Shown here: positions 8,240-17,930 of the stretch, one piece after another
How positions within the stretch are numbered: the stretch's first letter is position 1
How the letters are laid out: every line of letters begins with the position of its first letter
Source of the DNA: Synechococcus lacustris
GTDB lineage: Bacteria > Cyanobacteriota > Cyanobacteriia > PCC-6307 > Cyanobiaceae
Direction: 5' to 3'
DNA length: 64,000 nucleotides
Assembly: GCA_903943975.1 (NCBI GenBank)
Contig: CAJAQB010000004.1
Coordinates: 1-64,000, forward strand
Position numbers and translations under genes: made by a program
Notes under the pieces: model-generated
The model's database searches: none
The model's input: only the letters and a program-made list of their open reading frames with translations
Told to the model about the DNA's origin: nothing

Positions 8240-9463
8240 TCAGCCCCTGAGCTGGGCGGCAATGGCGTCTACGTTCTCCCAGGGCAGGTTGAGGTCGGTA
8301 CGGCCGAAGTGGCCGTAGGCCGCCACATCTTGGTAGAAGCGACCACCGCGTTCCTGGGGTAAACCCCGCAGGTTGAAGATCTCGATGATGGCGCCGGGCC
8401 GGAGGTCGAAGTTTTCCTGCACCAGTTCGGTGAGGGCATCGTTGCTCAGCTTGCTGCTGCCGAAGCTCTCCACAAGGATGCTCACGGGCTTGGCTACGCC
8501 AATGGCATAGCTGAGCTGCACTTCCACTTTTTTGGCCAGGCCGGCGGCCACCAGGGCCTTGGCCACATAGCGGGCGGCGTAGGCGGCGGAGCGGTCCACC
8601 TTGGTGGGGTCTTTGCCGGAGAAGGCGCCACCGCCATGGCGGGCATAGCCGCCATAGGTATCAACAATGATCTTGCGGCCGGTGAGGCCCGCATCCCCCT
8701 GGGGACCACCAACGACGAACTTGCCGGTGGGGTTCACCAGGAAACGGGTGCTGGCTTTGGCTGGTTTGAGCGGCAGGTCGGCGGTGGCGGGTTCCACCAC
8801 ATGGGTCCAGAGGTCGGCGGAGATCCGTTCGCGTAGGCCCTTGTCGTCGGAAATGCCGTCGATTTCGGCGATGTGTTGGGTGGAGATCAGGATCGTGTCG
8901 ATCGCCACTGGCTGGTCGTTTTCATAAACAACACTCACCTGGGTTTTGCCGTCAGGCAACAGGTATTCGAGGCTGCCGTCATGGCGCACCGCCGCCAGCT
9001 GCCGGGCCAACCGGTGGGCCAGGCTGATCGGCAGGGGCATCAACTCTGGGGTTTCATCACAGGCGTAGCCAAACATGATCCCCTGGTCGCCGGCGCCCAC
9101 CTTGTCGAGGGGATCGCCGTCGTGGTCATCGGCTTCGTTTACCCCCTGGGCGATGTCTGGGGATTGCTGGTCTAGGGCCACCAGCACGGCGCAGCTGTGG
9201 GCATCAAAGCCGCCGGCCCGGGCGCCGTTGTAGCCAATTTCTGCGATTACGCCGCGCACCAGGGTGTTGAAGTCCACCCGGGCGCTGGTGGTTACCTCAC
9301 CGGTGATCAAGCAAAGGCCCGTGTTCACTACGGTTTCACAGGCCACCCGACTGGCGGGGTCCTGGGCCAGCAGGGCATCGAGCACTGCGTCACTCACCTG
9401 GTCGCAGATCTTGTCGGGATGGCCTTCAGTAACCGACTCCGAGGTAAAGACGTGACGACCCAT
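8240..9463 (-). CDS. metK: S-adenosylmethionine synthetase
   Basis: A 407-residue MetK, making S-adenosylmethionine from methionine and ATP. Hallmarks are [17 protein letters not shown] at the N-terminus, [15 protein letters not shown] (family signature 1) and [19 protein letters not shown] (the phosphate-binding signature 2), ending in the usual [11 protein letters not shown]. Length is normal. It heads a compact minus-strand series with the sugar kinase. It also complements the methionine genes metX and metY further right in the window, although there is no direct linkage. Confidence 0.97.
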   Translation of the reverse strand: MGRHVFTSESVTEGHPDKICDQVSDAVLDALLAQDPASRVACETVVNTGLCLITGEVTTSARVDFNTLVRGVIAEIGYNGARAGGFDAHSCAVLVALDQQSPDIAQGVNEADDHDGDPLDKVGAGDQGIMFGYACDETPELMPLPISLAHRLARQLAAVRHDGSLEYLLPDGKTQVSVVYENDQPVAIDTILISTQHIAEIDGISDDKGLRERISADLWTHVVEPATADLPLKPAKASTRFLVNPTGKFVVGGPQGDAGLTGRKIIVDTYGGYARHGGGAFSGKDPTKVDRSAAYAARYVAKALVAAGLAKKVEVQLSYAIGVAKPVSILVESFGSSKLSNDALTELVQENFDLRPGAIIEIFNLRGLPQERGGRFYQDVAAYGHFGRTDLNLPWENVDAIAAQLRG

Positions 9464-9491
9464 AAATCTGTAGTGAACAGCGGGCTGAAGA

Positions 9492-10241
9492 TTACAGCGG
9501 GGTTAGTTGATCCCAGTGCTGGATGTGCCCATGGCTACCCGTGAGCGCCGGGGCCGGATCCCAACCGCCTGTGTAGGCCAGGCTCCAGCCGAGGCCGGCG
9601 GCGGCGGCCATTGTTAAGTCGTCACTGGCATCACCGATCATTCCGCATTGGGCTGGGGCAAGCCCCAGCTCCTGGCAGAGGGCAAGGGCCGCCGCTGGGT
9701 TGGGTTTAGCCAGGGGACGATCGGCCCCATGCACCGCTTGGAAATAGCAGCACAGTTGGTGTTCGGCCAGGAAGGCCTCCAGGCTGGGCCCCAGGTCACT
9801 GCTGATGATCGCCAGTTGCAGGCCGGCCGCTTGCAGACGCTCCAGCAGGCTGTAGAGCCCGGGGGTGGGGGGCGTGAGTTGCGGCTTGCGATCGGCCCAT
9901 TGGCGGTCGGCCTGCTGGAGCGCCTCGCTGGCCCATTGGCGGGCCTGGCCCCAGCTGTGGCCGGCGGCAGCCAGCAGCGTGGCGGTGGAGATCAGGTTGT
10001 CGTGGCGGCTGGCCACGGCGGTGGCGCCATCGCAGCGCAGGCCAGTGGCCGTGACCCCATAGGCCCGCAGCAGCAACGCTTCCAGGCTGGCATCGGCGGC
10101 CAACTGGGCACAGTAAGAAGCCCTGGCCTGGGCCAGGGCAAGTAGGTAACTGTCACTGCGGCAAAGGGTGCCGTCCTTGTCGAACAGCACCGCCGCGGTG
10201 GCAGTTTTGCTGGCCCCCAGGGGAAGCCCGTTGAGCCGCAT
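9492..10241 (-). CDS. HAD-superfamily hydrolase (phosphatase-like)
   Basis: A 249-residue HAD phosphatase. Motif I is [13 protein letters not shown] (nucleophile Asp at about 20), motif II is LAIISSDLG, motif III is the Lys in PLAKPNP, and motif IV is [12 protein letters not shown]. The helical cap between motifs I and II places it with phosphoglycolate phosphatase-like enzymes. It could act in 2-phosphoglycolate salvage, but the substrate cannot be fixed from sequence. Its start lies two bases after the rpsA stop, so it is in the rpsA transcript. Confidence 0.85.
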   Translation of the reverse strand: MRLNGLPLGASKTATAAVLFDKDGTLCRSDSYLLALAQARASYCAQLAADASLEALLLRAYGVTATGLRCDGATAVASRHDNLISTATLLAAAGHSWGQARQWASEALQQADRQWADRKPQLTPPTPGLYSLLERLQAAGLQLAIISSDLGPSLEAFLAEHQLCCYFQAVHGADRPLAKPNPAAALALCQELGLAPAQCGMIGDASDDLTMAAAAGLGWSLAYTGGWDPAPALTGSHGHIQHWDQLTPL

Positions 10242-10243
10242 GC

Positions 10244-11323
10244 TCAGTCGACGCTGATGGCCACGGGTTCGGCTTCGTCTTCCGATTGCTCCATGAGCAT
10301 CTGCTTGTAGCGGGCGGCCATTTCCTCGGCGTTGTCGAAGACCTTCTGGGGATCGGTGAGCATGTCGCCGGGTTCGGGTTCGAGTGCCTTGGTGGAGAGC
10401 GAGATCCGGCCGCGCTCGGCATCGAGGTCGATGATCATCACCTTCATCTGATCGTTCACATTCAGCACCGTGTGCGGTGTTTCGATGTGTTCGTGGCTGA
10501 TTTCGGAGATGTGCAGCAGGCCGCTGACCCCACCGATGTCGATGAAGGCGCCGTAGGGCTTGATGCCGCGAACGGTACCAATCACCACTTCGCCCACCTC
10601 GAGGCGATTCATCTTGCGCTCCACCAGGGCGCGGCGATGGCTGAGCACCAACCGGTTGCGTTCCTCGTCCACCTCAAGGAATTTGAGGGGCAGGAAATCT
10701 GCCACCAGGTCTTCCTTGGGCTTGCGGGTGCTGATGTGGCTGCCGGGGATGAAGCCCCGCAGGCCTTCCACCCGCACCAGGGCGCCGCCCCGGTTGGTGG
10801 CAAACACTTCGCTGTAAATGGTGGCGTCTTCCTTCTGCAGCTGGCGCACCCGTTCCCAGGCCCGTTGGTATTCGATCCGGCGGATCGAAAGCGAGAGCTG
10901 ACCGTCTTCGTTTTCTTCGGTGAGGATGAAGAACTCGCGGACTTCGCCGGGTTCGAGCACCTCTTCCAGGGTTTCCACCCGGTTGATCGACACCTCCTGG
11001 AGGGGCATGAAGGCGGCGGTCTTGGCGCCGATGTCGATCAGGGCGCCCTTCGGCTCCAGGTTGAACACGGTGCCGTTAACGACGTCACCGGGCTTGAAGT
11101 GATAGTCGTACTTGCTCAGCAGTGCGGCGAAGTCGTCGATCGTGAAGCCGACGTCTTCATTGCTACGGCTCGGGGCCCGGTTGCCGTCGTCGGCGGTGGG
11201 CACCTCCTCGGGAATTTCATCGGCCAGCAGGTCGAGGGCCATCGCATCGAGGCTCTGCTCGAGGTCAAGGATCGGCTCAGCCAGCTGTTCGCCGGATTCG
11301 GGAGACGAGGAGGTCACGGTCAT
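10244..11323 (-). CDS. rpsA: 30S ribosomal protein S1
   Basis: A 359-residue S1 of the short cyanobacterial type with three S1 (OB-fold) repeats. They begin near KPGDVVNGTVFNLEPKGALI, at ATIYSEVFATNRGGALVRVE and at EVGEVVIGTVRGIKPYGAFI. The acidic N-terminal about 70 residues precede the first repeat, and GGVSGLLHISEISHEHI is the best conserved block. S1 binds mRNA on the small ribosomal subunit. I start at MTVTSSSPES (11323); the upstream in-frame extension is Pro/Gly-rich leader with no homology. It is followed without a gap by the HAD gene. Confidence 0.96.
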   Translation of the reverse strand: MTVTSSSPESGEQLAEPILDLEQSLDAMALDLLADEIPEEVPTADDGNRAPSRSNEDVGFTIDDFAALLSKYDYHFKPGDVVNGTVFNLEPKGALIDIGAKTAAFMPLQEVSINRVETLEEVLEPGEVREFFILTEENEDGQLSLSIRRIEYQRAWERVRQLQKEDATIYSEVFATNRGGALVRVEGLRGFIPGSHISTRKPKEDLVADFLPLKFLEVDEERNRLVLSHRRALVERKMNRLEVGEVVIGTVRGIKPYGAFIDIGGVSGLLHISEISHEHIETPHTVLNVNDQMKVMIIDLDAERGRISLSTKALEPEPGDMLTDPQKVFDNAEEMAARYKQMLMEQSEDEAEPVAISVD

Positions 11324-11407
11324 GGGGGTGGTGGCGGCCTGCCTGGGGCAGGGATAGGGGAGGCCGTTCGGGGCTCCGCCGAAGCAGAACGGCAATCTGT
11401 AACCCTA

Positions 11408-11893
11408 TCAGCCGATGCCTGCCAACTGGCGCTTGAGGCTGCTGCGCTGGCGCAGTTTGTCGAGGGTGCTGATGAAATCACTCACGCCTCGGAATTTCCC
11501 ATAAACCGAGGCAAAACGCACATAGGCCACCTCGCTGAGATCGCCCAACTGTTCCAGCACCAGGTCTCCAATTTCTTGGCTGCTTACTTCCCGTTGGTTG
11601 CGCTGTTGGAGCAGCACCTCCAGGTCGTCGATCAGCAGCTCCAGCCGCTGGGTTTCCAGCCCTGTTTTCTCACAGGCGCGCATCAGGCCGTGCAGCAGCT
11701 TGGAACGGCTAAAAATTTCGCGGTTGCCATTGCGCTTCAGCACCGTGATCGGCACGCTTTCCACCCGTTCATAGGTGGTGAAGCGATGTTCGCAATGCAA
11801 ACACTCCCGGCGGCGGCGCACACTCCTGCCGGAGTCGGCCGCCCGTGATTCGAGCACCCGGCTATCGCTGTGTTGGCAGGAGGGACACTGCAA
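11408..11893 (-). CDS. nrdR: Transcriptional repressor NrdR (TTG start)
   Basis: A 161-residue NrdR, the ATP-cone repressor of ribonucleotide reductase genes. The zinc ribbon is CPSC and CLHC; the arginine-rich linker [19 protein letters not shown] and the ATP-cone ([19 protein letters not shown]) follow. NrdR proteins nearly always begin MQCPxC. Here that position is TTG followed by CAG TGT CCC, with an AGGA-like ribosome site just upstream, so I start at this TTG rather than at the longer in-frame ATG, whose extra 29 residues have no family match. Confidence 0.92.
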   Translation of the reverse strand: MQCPSCQHSDSRVLESRAADSGRSVRRRRECLHCEHRFTTYERVESVPITVLKRNGNREIFSRSKLLHGLMRACEKTGLETQRLELLIDDLEVLLQQRNQREVSSQEIGDLVLEQLGDLSEVAYVRFASVYGKFRGVSDFISTLDKLRQRSSLKRQLAGIG

Positions 11894-11992
11894 AAGCTGT
11901 CCTGAATCAAGCCGGCTAAGTGTAGACAGATTGAATCCATTTGAGAAGGGCCTTGCCGCAATAGGTCTCATCGAGACCATTCGCTAAGACAT

Positions 11993-12018
11993 AAAAAACC
12001 CCCCACTGGCGTGGGGGG
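11993..12018 (-). terminator. Terminator after psbB-psbT
   Basis: On the minus strand CCCCCCAC pairs perfectly with GTGGGGGG around the loop GCCA and is followed by six T. It lies 20 bases past the psbT stop and just before nrdR. Confidence 0.9.
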
Positions 12019-12038
12019 TGAGCGGAATCAAGGGCTGA

Positions 12039-12134
12039 TCACTTACCGATCTTGGGGGGCTCCCGGAGGGCCACCGCGAAGAACAGGGTGCCCAAAACGA
12101 GGGCGAGGATCAGGATGTAGGCAAAGCTTTCCAT
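12039..12134 (-). CDS. psbT: Photosystem II reaction centre protein PsbT
   Basis: A 31-residue protein, [18 protein letters not shown] and then [13 protein letters not shown], the standard PsbT sequence: one transmembrane helix at the photosystem II dimer interface. It starts 21 bases after the psbB stop, the usual psbB-psbT order, and is followed by a strong terminator. Confidence 0.96.
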   Translation of the reverse strand: MESFAYILILALVLGTLFFAVALREPPKIGK

Positions 12135-12155
12135 CGATGCGGGGCTCCGGAGGGG

Positions 12156-13715
12156 TCAGCTGAGCGGGGTGCCTGCCGGGGGCACGAAGCCCTCGGGGAG
12201 GCGGCGGGTGGACTTGTCGCCAAGTTTGGCGAAGAGTCCGAATTCCACCTGGTCGCCTAGGTCGGGGTCGATGCCGGCGAAGACGTCGCGGTAGAGGGTG
12301 CGGGAACCGTGCCAGATGTGCCCGAAGAAGAAGAGCAGGGCAAATACGACGTGGCCGAAGGTGAACCAGCCGCGGGGGGAACTGCGGAAGGTGCCGTCTG
12401 AGTGATAGGTCTCGCGATCAAACTCGAAGCCTTCTCCCAGCTGGGCCTTGCGGGCCAAGCGCTTCACTTCAGCAGGATCCGTGAAGGTCTTGCCGTTGAG
12501 TTCACCGCCATAGATAGTGGCGGTGACGCCGGTTTGCTCGAAGGAATACTTCGCTTCTGCCCGGCGGAAGGGGATGTCGGCGCGCACGATGCCGTCACTG
12601 TCTTGGAGAACCACAGGGAAGTTCTCGAAGAAGTTGGGCAGGCGACGCACCTCAAGGTTGCGGCCTTCCTTGTCTGTGAAGTTGATGTGACCAAGCCAGT
12701 TGGTGGGTAGGCCATCACCATTGACCATCGGACCGACGCGGAACAGACCGCCCTTGGCAGGGCTGTTGCCCACGTAGTCATAGAAAGCAAGCTTCTCAGG
12801 AATGGCGCCATAGGCCTGGGAAGGACTGGCCCCCTCGGCAATGGCCCCCTGGGCCCGACGGGCGATTTCCTGTTTGAAGTAGCCCTGATCCCACTGGAAG
12901 CGGGTGGGGCCAAACAGTTCGACCGGGGTGGTGGCACTGCCGTACCACATGGTGCCAGCCACGATGAAGGCAGCGAAGAAAACCGCTGCGATGGCACTGG
13001 CCAACACGGTTTCGATGTTGCCCATGCGCAAGGCCTTGTAGAGGCGCTCGGGCGGACGGGTGGTGATGTGGAAGATGCCGGCAATGATCCCAACGATGCC
13101 AGCGGCGATGTGGTGGGCCACCACGCCGCCGGGGTTGAAGGGGTTGAAGCCCTCAGGGCCCCAGGCGGGCTGCACCTTTTCCAGGTGACCGGTGAGGCCA
13201 TAGGGGTCTGAGACCCACATGCCCGGACCGAACACACCGGTTAGATGGAAGGCGCCAAAGCCGAAGCAAGCGAGGCCTGCCAGCAGCAGGTGGATGCCGA
13301 AGATCTTGGGCAGGTCAAGGGCAGGCTCCCCGGTGCGGGGGTCTTGCCAGATCTCTAGATCCCAGTAGGTCCAGTGCCAGATGGCAGCCAGGAAAAGGAG
13401 ACCACTGAGAATGATGTGGGCGGCGGCAACGCCCTCGAAGCTCCAGAAGCCGGGGTCCACCCCGGTTTGGCCGGTGATGCTCCAGCCGCTCCAGCTGCCG
13501 GTGACCCCCAGGCGAGCCATGAAGGGCATTACGAACATGCCCTGACGCCACATGGGGTTCAGGACAGCGTCAGAAGGGTCAAAGATGGCGAGCTCATAGA
13601 GCGCCATCGAACCGGCCCAGCCGGCAACCAGGGCGGTGTGCATGAGGTGCACCGCCAAAAGGCGGCCCGGGTCGTTGATGACGACCGTATGCACCCTGTA
13701 CCAGGGCAATCCCAT
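12156..13715 (-). CDS. psbB: Photosystem II CP47 chlorophyll protein
   Basis: A 519-residue CP47, the inner antenna of photosystem II. It begins [20 protein letters not shown] and has six transmembrane helices rich in the paired histidines that bind chlorophyll ([50 protein letters not shown]). The large lumenal loop E lies between helices 5 and 6. The length is normal and nothing is missing. psbT follows in the same transcript. A ferredoxin gene diverges from it 209 bp upstream. Confidence 0.98.
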   Translation of the reverse strand: MGLPWYRVHTVVINDPGRLLAVHLMHTALVAGWAGSMALYELAIFDPSDAVLNPMWRQGMFVMPFMARLGVTGSWSGWSITGQTGVDPGFWSFEGVAAAHIILSGLLFLAAIWHWTYWDLEIWQDPRTGEPALDLPKIFGIHLLLAGLACFGFGAFHLTGVFGPGMWVSDPYGLTGHLEKVQPAWGPEGFNPFNPGGVVAHHIAAGIVGIIAGIFHITTRPPERLYKALRMGNIETVLASAIAAVFFAAFIVAGTMWYGSATTPVELFGPTRFQWDQGYFKQEIARRAQGAIAEGASPSQAYGAIPEKLAFYDYVGNSPAKGGLFRVGPMVNGDGLPTNWLGHINFTDKEGRNLEVRRLPNFFENFPVVLQDSDGIVRADIPFRRAEAKYSFEQTGVTATIYGGELNGKTFTDPAEVKRLARKAQLGEGFEFDRETYHSDGTFRSSPRGWFTFGHVVFALLFFFGHIWHGSRTLYRDVFAGIDPDLGDQVEFGLFAKLGDKSTRRLPEGFVPPAGTPLS

Positions 13716-13924
13716 TGGATTCGGTGCGGGGAAACGAGACAGGAGCTCCGCAGAAGCTGCGAAGTTCGGTGATCGTAAGGGTTTCAGGCCGTTGACTGAC
13801 CGCTGGTTTCAAAGGGAAACAGTTGGTCACCCTCTCCAGGCCCCCCCAGGGCTGGGGTCTCCCTGAGAGTCGGTCACAAATCGCAATCTTGGCCCTGCAG
13901 AATGGGGGTTGCCGCCGATCTGCC

Positions 13925-14332
13925 ATGCCCGTTGTTCGTTTTGTGCGGGAGGGCCGTGAGCTGGATTGCCCTGCCGGAACGAATCTGCGCGAGTTGGCCC
14001 TGGCCGAGGGGCTCGAGCTCTATGGGCTGAAGGGACGCCTTGGTAATTGCGGCGGTTGCGGGCAGTGCATCACCTGCTTCGTGGAGGTGGTGGCGGAACG
14101 CCAGCCCGGGGCGCTCAGTGCCCCCACGGCTGTGGAGATCAAAAAATTGAGGCGCCGGCCTGAGACCTGGCGTTTGGCCTGCCAAGTGCTGGTGCTGGAT
14201 TCCGTGGCGGTGCTCACCCGGCCCCAGGCGGGGCGGGGGGAGCTGGAGGCCCAGCTGGAGACGGCCCGCTTAGAGCCCCTGCCGGAGGGGGTAATTGCCG
14301 CAGAGCCGGAGGAGATCAGCGACGAGCTGTAA
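13925..14332 (+). CDS. 2Fe-2S ferredoxin-like protein
   Basis: A 135-residue [2Fe-2S] ferredoxin. The fold starts MPVVRFVREGRELDCPAGTN and the cluster ligands are likely C42, C48, C51 (CX5CX2C) and C86 (RLACQV); C45 is an extra cysteine in the loop. This spacing is nearer the adrenodoxin type than the plant photosynthetic type. The C-terminal about 35 residues are acidic and extend past the fold. This gene is commonly placed between psbB and psbM in picocyanobacteria. I start at 13925 rather than at the longer in-frame start 102 bases upstream, because homology begins at MPVVRF. Confidence 0.87.
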   Translation: MPVVRFVREGRELDCPAGTNLRELALAEGLELYGLKGRLGNCGGCGQCITCFVEVVAERQPGALSAPTAVEIKKLRRRPETWRLACQVLVLDSVAVLTRPQAGRGELEAQLETARLEPLPEGVIAAEPEEISDEL

Positions 14333-14391
14333 ACAGGGGCGGATAGGCCCCGTCTGGCGCTGATACCCTCCTGGGAATTCCGCCTGCGGTC

Positions 14392-14496
14392 ATGGAAACC
14401 AACGATCTTGGCTTTGTGGCCAGCCTTTTGTTTGTGCTGGTGCCGGCCGTGTTCCTGATCGTTCTCTACAACCAGAGCAGCAGCCGCAAGGGCTGA
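14392..14496 (+). CDS. psbM: Photosystem II protein PsbM
   Basis: A 34-residue protein, [18 protein letters not shown] followed by [16 protein letters not shown], the expected PsbM: a single membrane helix at the photosystem II dimer interface. It follows the ferredoxin gene by 59 bases on the same strand. Confidence 0.95.
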   Translation: METNDLGFVASLLFVLVPAVFLIVLYNQSSSRKG

Positions 14497-14517
14497 GCGC
14501 TCTGGCAGTAAGCGGTT

Positions 14518-15354
14518 TCAGGGTTCCCGCACCAGCAAAACCGGTGCGGGGGCGTGGACGCGCACGTAGTCGCTAACGGAACCACCCAACAGTTTGTCGA
14601 GGTCCACTAGGCCCCTGGCCACCAGGGGGCGCCGGTCTTGGGAGGCGATCACCAGCAGATCGGCATTCACCTCCTTGGCGGTTTCGCAGAGAACCCGGCC
14701 GATTTCGCCTGTTTTGTGCAGGGTGTTTAGCTCCACCCCATAGCCACGGGCCCGCTGGCTGGCCTGTTGCAGCAGGCTGTCTACGGGGTTGTGACCCTGG
14801 CGGGTGGGGGTCAGGTCGTGGTGGGTTACATGCACGCCGGTGAGGGTGCAGCCGGGGATGTCCCGGGCCAATTCACAGGCCAGCTTGAGGGCGTCATCGC
14901 CCACGCCGGTGCCGTCGATGCCCACCAGCAGGCGGTTTACATGGCGCACGTAAAGATCGTCACGCACCAGCAGCATCGGCCTGGTGGAGAGCTGAAACAC
15001 ATACTGGCTGGCGCTATTGGCCAGGATTGATTGCAGGCGGCCCAGGCCCCGGGAGCCCATCACGATCAGGTCGGCATCCAGTTCATCGGCCACCTTCAGC
15101 ACGGTTTGCTTGGTGTCGCCCTGGCGCAGGATTGTGTTCACATCGGCAGGGTTTAGGCCGAGCTTGTCCACCGCTGCCGCCAGCAGTGCCGCCCCCCGCT
15201 GCCAGTGTTCTTGCAGGTCTTCACCGGCTTGTTCAGGCACCACGTGCAGCAGATTCAAGCGGGCTTGGGCAAAGCCGGGGATGTCGCGCAGCATGCGCAC
15301 CATCTCCTCCACGTGACCTTTGCCCGAATCGGCGATCAGGAGGTTGCGGAACAT
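14518..15354 (-). CDS. Tandem universal stress protein (UspA family)
   Basis: A 278-residue protein with two Usp domains (about 1-140 and 141-278). Each shows the ATP-binding signature: LIVMGSRGLGRLQSILANSAS in the first (GX2GX9GS/T), and a weaker form in the second around LLVIASQDRRPLVARG with DKLLGGSVSDYVRV. The second copy has partly lost the glycine spacing, so it may not bind ATP. Usp proteins act in stress survival. It is a single gene, convergent with psbM and divergent from the thioesterase. Confidence 0.85.
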   Translation of the reverse strand: MFRNLLIADSGKGHVEEMVRMLRDIPGFAQARLNLLHVVPEQAGEDLQEHWQRGAALLAAAVDKLGLNPADVNTILRQGDTKQTVLKVADELDADLIVMGSRGLGRLQSILANSASQYVFQLSTRPMLLVRDDLYVRHVNRLLVGIDGTGVGDDALKLACELARDIPGCTLTGVHVTHHDLTPTRQGHNPVDSLLQQASQRARGYGVELNTLHKTGEIGRVLCETAKEVNADLLVIASQDRRPLVARGLVDLDKLLGGSVSDYVRVHAPAPVLLVREP

Positions 15355-15412
15355 GGTCTTTGGGGATGGTCTGTCGGCAGCCTATGGCGGTGCTCCCTGG
15401 GCGGCGACAGCT

Positions 15413-15847
15413 GTGGAAAAGGATGTAACGGAGTGGCCCTGGCGTTGTTGCAAGCAGGTGCTTCCCCAGCACGCCGACCATGCCGGTGTGCTGGGGCATG
15501 GGGCCTATGTGGCCTGGCTGGAGGAGGCCCGGGTGGAGGCCCTGGCGGCGGCGGGCTTGGCCTATGCCGAGCTTTCCGCCACTGGCTTGGAATTGATGGT
15601 GGTGGAGTTGCAGTTGCGCTATCGCCGCCCCCTGCGCCATGGGGAAAGCGTGGAGCTGCGCAGTCGAATCAGTGGGGCGAAGGGGCTGCGTTTGCCTTTT
15701 CACACCCGTTTCATTACCCCGGCAGGGGAGCTGGCGGCGGAGGCCCTGGTGACCCTGGCCCTGGTGGACCGCGAGCGGGGGAAACCGCTGCGGCGGCCCC
15801 CGGAGCGCCTGGCCCGGGCCCTGGAGATCCTGGCCAAAGGCTGCTAA
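15413..15847 (+). CDS. Hotdog-fold acyl-CoA thioesterase
   Basis: A 4-hydroxybenzoyl-CoA/YbgC-type thioesterase of about 144 residues. The active-site region QHADHAGVLGHGAYVAWLEEA has the Asp and the long helix expected, followed by the beta sheet (LELMVVELQLRYRRPLRHG, AEALVTLALVD). In cyanobacteria one such enzyme hydrolyses dihydroxynaphthoyl-CoA in phylloquinone synthesis; this protein may be that or a general thioesterase. The start is uncertain: I use the GTG at 15413 because homology begins there; the ATG at 15353 would overlap the stress-protein start. Confidence 0.72.
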   Translation: MEKDVTEWPWRCCKQVLPQHADHAGVLGHGAYVAWLEEARVEALAAAGLAYAELSATGLELMVVELQLRYRRPLRHGESVELRSRISGAKGLRLPFHTRFITPAGELAAEALVTLALVDRERGKPLRRPPERLARALEILAKGC

Positions 15848-15880
15848 CTGTGCTAGTACAGATGTATTGGCGGGCGGGTT

Positions 15881-17020
15881 ATGGGTAGCGGGTTGGGGCT
15901 TGGCTGGCTGCAGCGGCGCCGTTGGTGGTGGACTTGGGCCCAGTGTGAGGGGATTGGAATTCAGCGGCTGCGCCAGTTGGAGCGGGAATTCGGCGACCTC
16001 GAGGCCGCCTGGTGGGCCGAACCGGGGGCCCTGGCTGCCCTGCCGGGGATTGGCCCTGAATTGCTGGCCAGTAAGGCGCGCTTGGCCCTGCGCCTGGGGG
16101 CATCCGGGCTGCCGCTTACCTGTCCGCCCCGCACTTTCTTGCCGGGGGATCCTGGTTTTCCGCCCGGGATGGCGGCCCTGGAACGCCCCCCCCTGCAGTT
16201 GCACTGGGAGGGTCGCGGCAGTCTTTGGCCCACCCTGCGCAGCCGGTTTGGGGTGGCGGTGATCGGCACTAGGCGCCCGTCCCTGCATGGCTTGAGTTGG
16301 GCCCGTCGGCTGGGGGTGGCCCTGGCCGGGGCGGGCTGGCCGGTGGTTAGTGGCCTGGCGGAGGGCATTGATGGGGAAGCCCACCAGGGCTGTTTGGAGC
16401 AGGGGGGAGCCCCGGTGGCGGTGCTGGCTACCCCGCTCGGGCGGGTTTATCCCCGCCATCACCGCAGCCTGCAGCGGCAGGTGGCCCAGCGGGGGCTGTT
16501 GGTTACGGAGCAGCGGGCCGGGGCGGAGGTGAAGCGGGGGAATTTCGCCGCCCGAAATCGCCTATTGGTGGCCTTGGCCAAGGCGGTGGTGGTGGTGGAG
16601 TGCCCCTTGGCTAGTGGGGCGCTGCATGGGGCCCGGCTGGCCTGGGATGCGGAAATCCCCCTCTGGGCGGTGCCCGCCGACACCGACCGCGACTCGGCCC
16701 GGGGTAGTAACTCCCTGTTGCAGCAGGGGGCCACCCCGCTGCTGGACCCCGCCGATTTGTTGGCCAGCCTCGGCGAAGCGCCCCTGGCCGCCAGCGTTGG
16801 GGCGCCCGTGCCGCTGGCCCCCGGCGACAGCCATCCCCTCTTGGCCGCCCTCGGCCAGGGGGCCAGCCTGGAGGAGCTGGGCCAGCGGCTGCAACAACCG
16901 TTGCCGCAGTTGGCCCAGCAATTGCTGGAGTTGGAGCTGGCCGGTCTGGTGCAGCCGGCGGCAGGGCTTTGCTGGCGCCCCCGCCACAATGGCTTTAGCC
17001 CGGGGGCCCTGGCCGGATGA
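15881..17020 (+). CDS. dprA: DNA processing protein DprA (Smf)
   Basis: A 379-residue DprA, which loads RecA on incoming single-stranded DNA during transformation. The N-terminal helix-hairpin-helix region (LPGIGPELLASKARLAL) precedes the Rossmann-like core with GTRRPSLHGLSWARRLGVAL and VVSGLAEGIDGEAHQGCLE, the conserved GxAxGID motif, then GNFAARNRLLVALA. A C-terminal winged-helix-like domain ends the protein. It overlaps prmC by four bases (ATGA). With comF in the same window, this supports natural competence. Confidence 0.94.
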   Translation: MGSGLGLGWLQRRRWWWTWAQCEGIGIQRLRQLEREFGDLEAAWWAEPGALAALPGIGPELLASKARLALRLGASGLPLTCPPRTFLPGDPGFPPGMAALERPPLQLHWEGRGSLWPTLRSRFGVAVIGTRRPSLHGLSWARRLGVALAGAGWPVVSGLAEGIDGEAHQGCLEQGGAPVAVLATPLGRVYPRHHRSLQRQVAQRGLLVTEQRAGAEVKRGNFAARNRLLVALAKAVVVVECPLASGALHGARLAWDAEIPLWAVPADTDRDSARGSNSLLQQGATPLLDPADLLASLGEAPLAASVGAPVPLAPGDSHPLLAALGQGASLEELGQRLQQPLPQLAQQLLELELAGLVQPAAGLCWRPRHNGFSPGALAG

Positions 17021-17928
17021 CTGAAGCGCCGCCGCCAGCCATGGCTGAAAACATCAGCGCTGCGGCCTTGCTGGCCTGGCGGCGGCGGCTGTTGCTTGAT
17101 TATCCCGATCGGGGCCCAGCCCTGGATTGGCTTTTGGAGCTGGAGGGGGGGCTGGGCTGGCCTCAATTGCAGGCCTGTCGCCTCTATCCCGAGCGGCCCC
17201 TGCTACTGGAGCGCCCCCTGGGGCAACTGGAGGCCCTCTGGTGGCGCCATTGCCACGGGGATGAGCCGCTGCAATACCTGGTGGGTCGCTGCCCCTGGCG
17301 GGATTTGGAATTGCAGGTGGCGCCGGCGGTGCTGATTCCCCGCCAGGAAACTGAGTTACTGGTGGAGCTGGCCCTGGGGCTTGGGCTGGAGCAGGGGTCA
17401 GCCCCCCCCCGCTGGGCCGACCTGGGCACCGGTTCCGGCTGTTTGGCCCTGGCCCTGGCCCTGGCCTGGCCCGAGAGCTGTGGTTGGGCGGTGGATTGCA
17501 GTGGCGCAGCCCTGGCCCTGGCGGCGGCCAATGGGGGTCGGCTGGGCCTGGATGGGCGGATCCAGTGGCGGCAGGGGGCCTGGTGGCAGCCCCTGGAAGA
17601 TCAGTGGGGACGTTTGCCATTGGTGTTGAGTAACCCCCCCTATATCCCCTCGGCGCTGCTGGCGGGCCTCGATCCAGTGGTGCGCGACCACGAACCCTGG
17701 CTGGCCCTAGATGGCGGTGGCGATGGCCTCGATTGCCTGCGTGAGATCGTCGCCGGCGCCCGGCGGGCCCTGGCCCCGGGGGGTTGGCTGCTGCTCGAAC
17801 ATCACCACGACCAGTCGCTGGCGGTGGCCCAGTTGCTGGCGGCGGCGGGGTTGGAGGAGCTGCGGGTGGCCAGAGACCTGGAGGGCAAGGCCCGTTTTGC
17901 CCTGGCCCGGGCGCCCGGGGGAGCCTGA
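17017..17928 (+). CDS. prmC: Peptide chain release factor glutamine methyltransferase
   Basis: A 303-residue PrmC (HemK), which methylates the GGQ glutamine of release factors using S-adenosylmethionine. The N-terminal helical domain recognises the factor. The catalytic domain shows PRQETE, the SAM motif DLGTGSGCLALALA at 135-148 and the signature NPPY at 206-209. Start and stop are coupled to dprA (4-base overlap) and the tsaC-like gene (2-base gap). A second ATG at 17041 could be the true start. Confidence 0.95.
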   Translation: MTEAPPPAMAENISAAALLAWRRRLLLDYPDRGPALDWLLELEGGLGWPQLQACRLYPERPLLLERPLGQLEALWWRHCHGDEPLQYLVGRCPWRDLELQVAPAVLIPRQETELLVELALGLGLEQGSAPPRWADLGTGSGCLALALALAWPESCGWAVDCSGAALALAAANGGRLGLDGRIQWRQGAWWQPLEDQWGRLPLVLSNPPYIPSALLAGLDPVVRDHEPWLALDGGGDGLDCLREIVAGARRALAPGGWLLLEHHHDQSLAVAQLLAAAGLEELRVARDLEGKARFALARAPGGA

Positions 17929-17930
17929 CC

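Noticed and set aside
10286-11848. 520-residue open frame on the plus strand
   Set aside because: It lies antisense to rpsA and nrdR, both certain genes. Long antisense frames are common in this GC-rich codon pattern and it has no recognisable domain.
12464-13237. 257-residue frame in another phase of psbB
   Set aside because: Entirely inside psbB on the same strand, Ser/Pro-rich, no homology.
15233-16462. 409-residue open frame on the minus strand
   Set aside because: Antisense to the thioesterase and dprA genes; composition is typical of a shadow frame.
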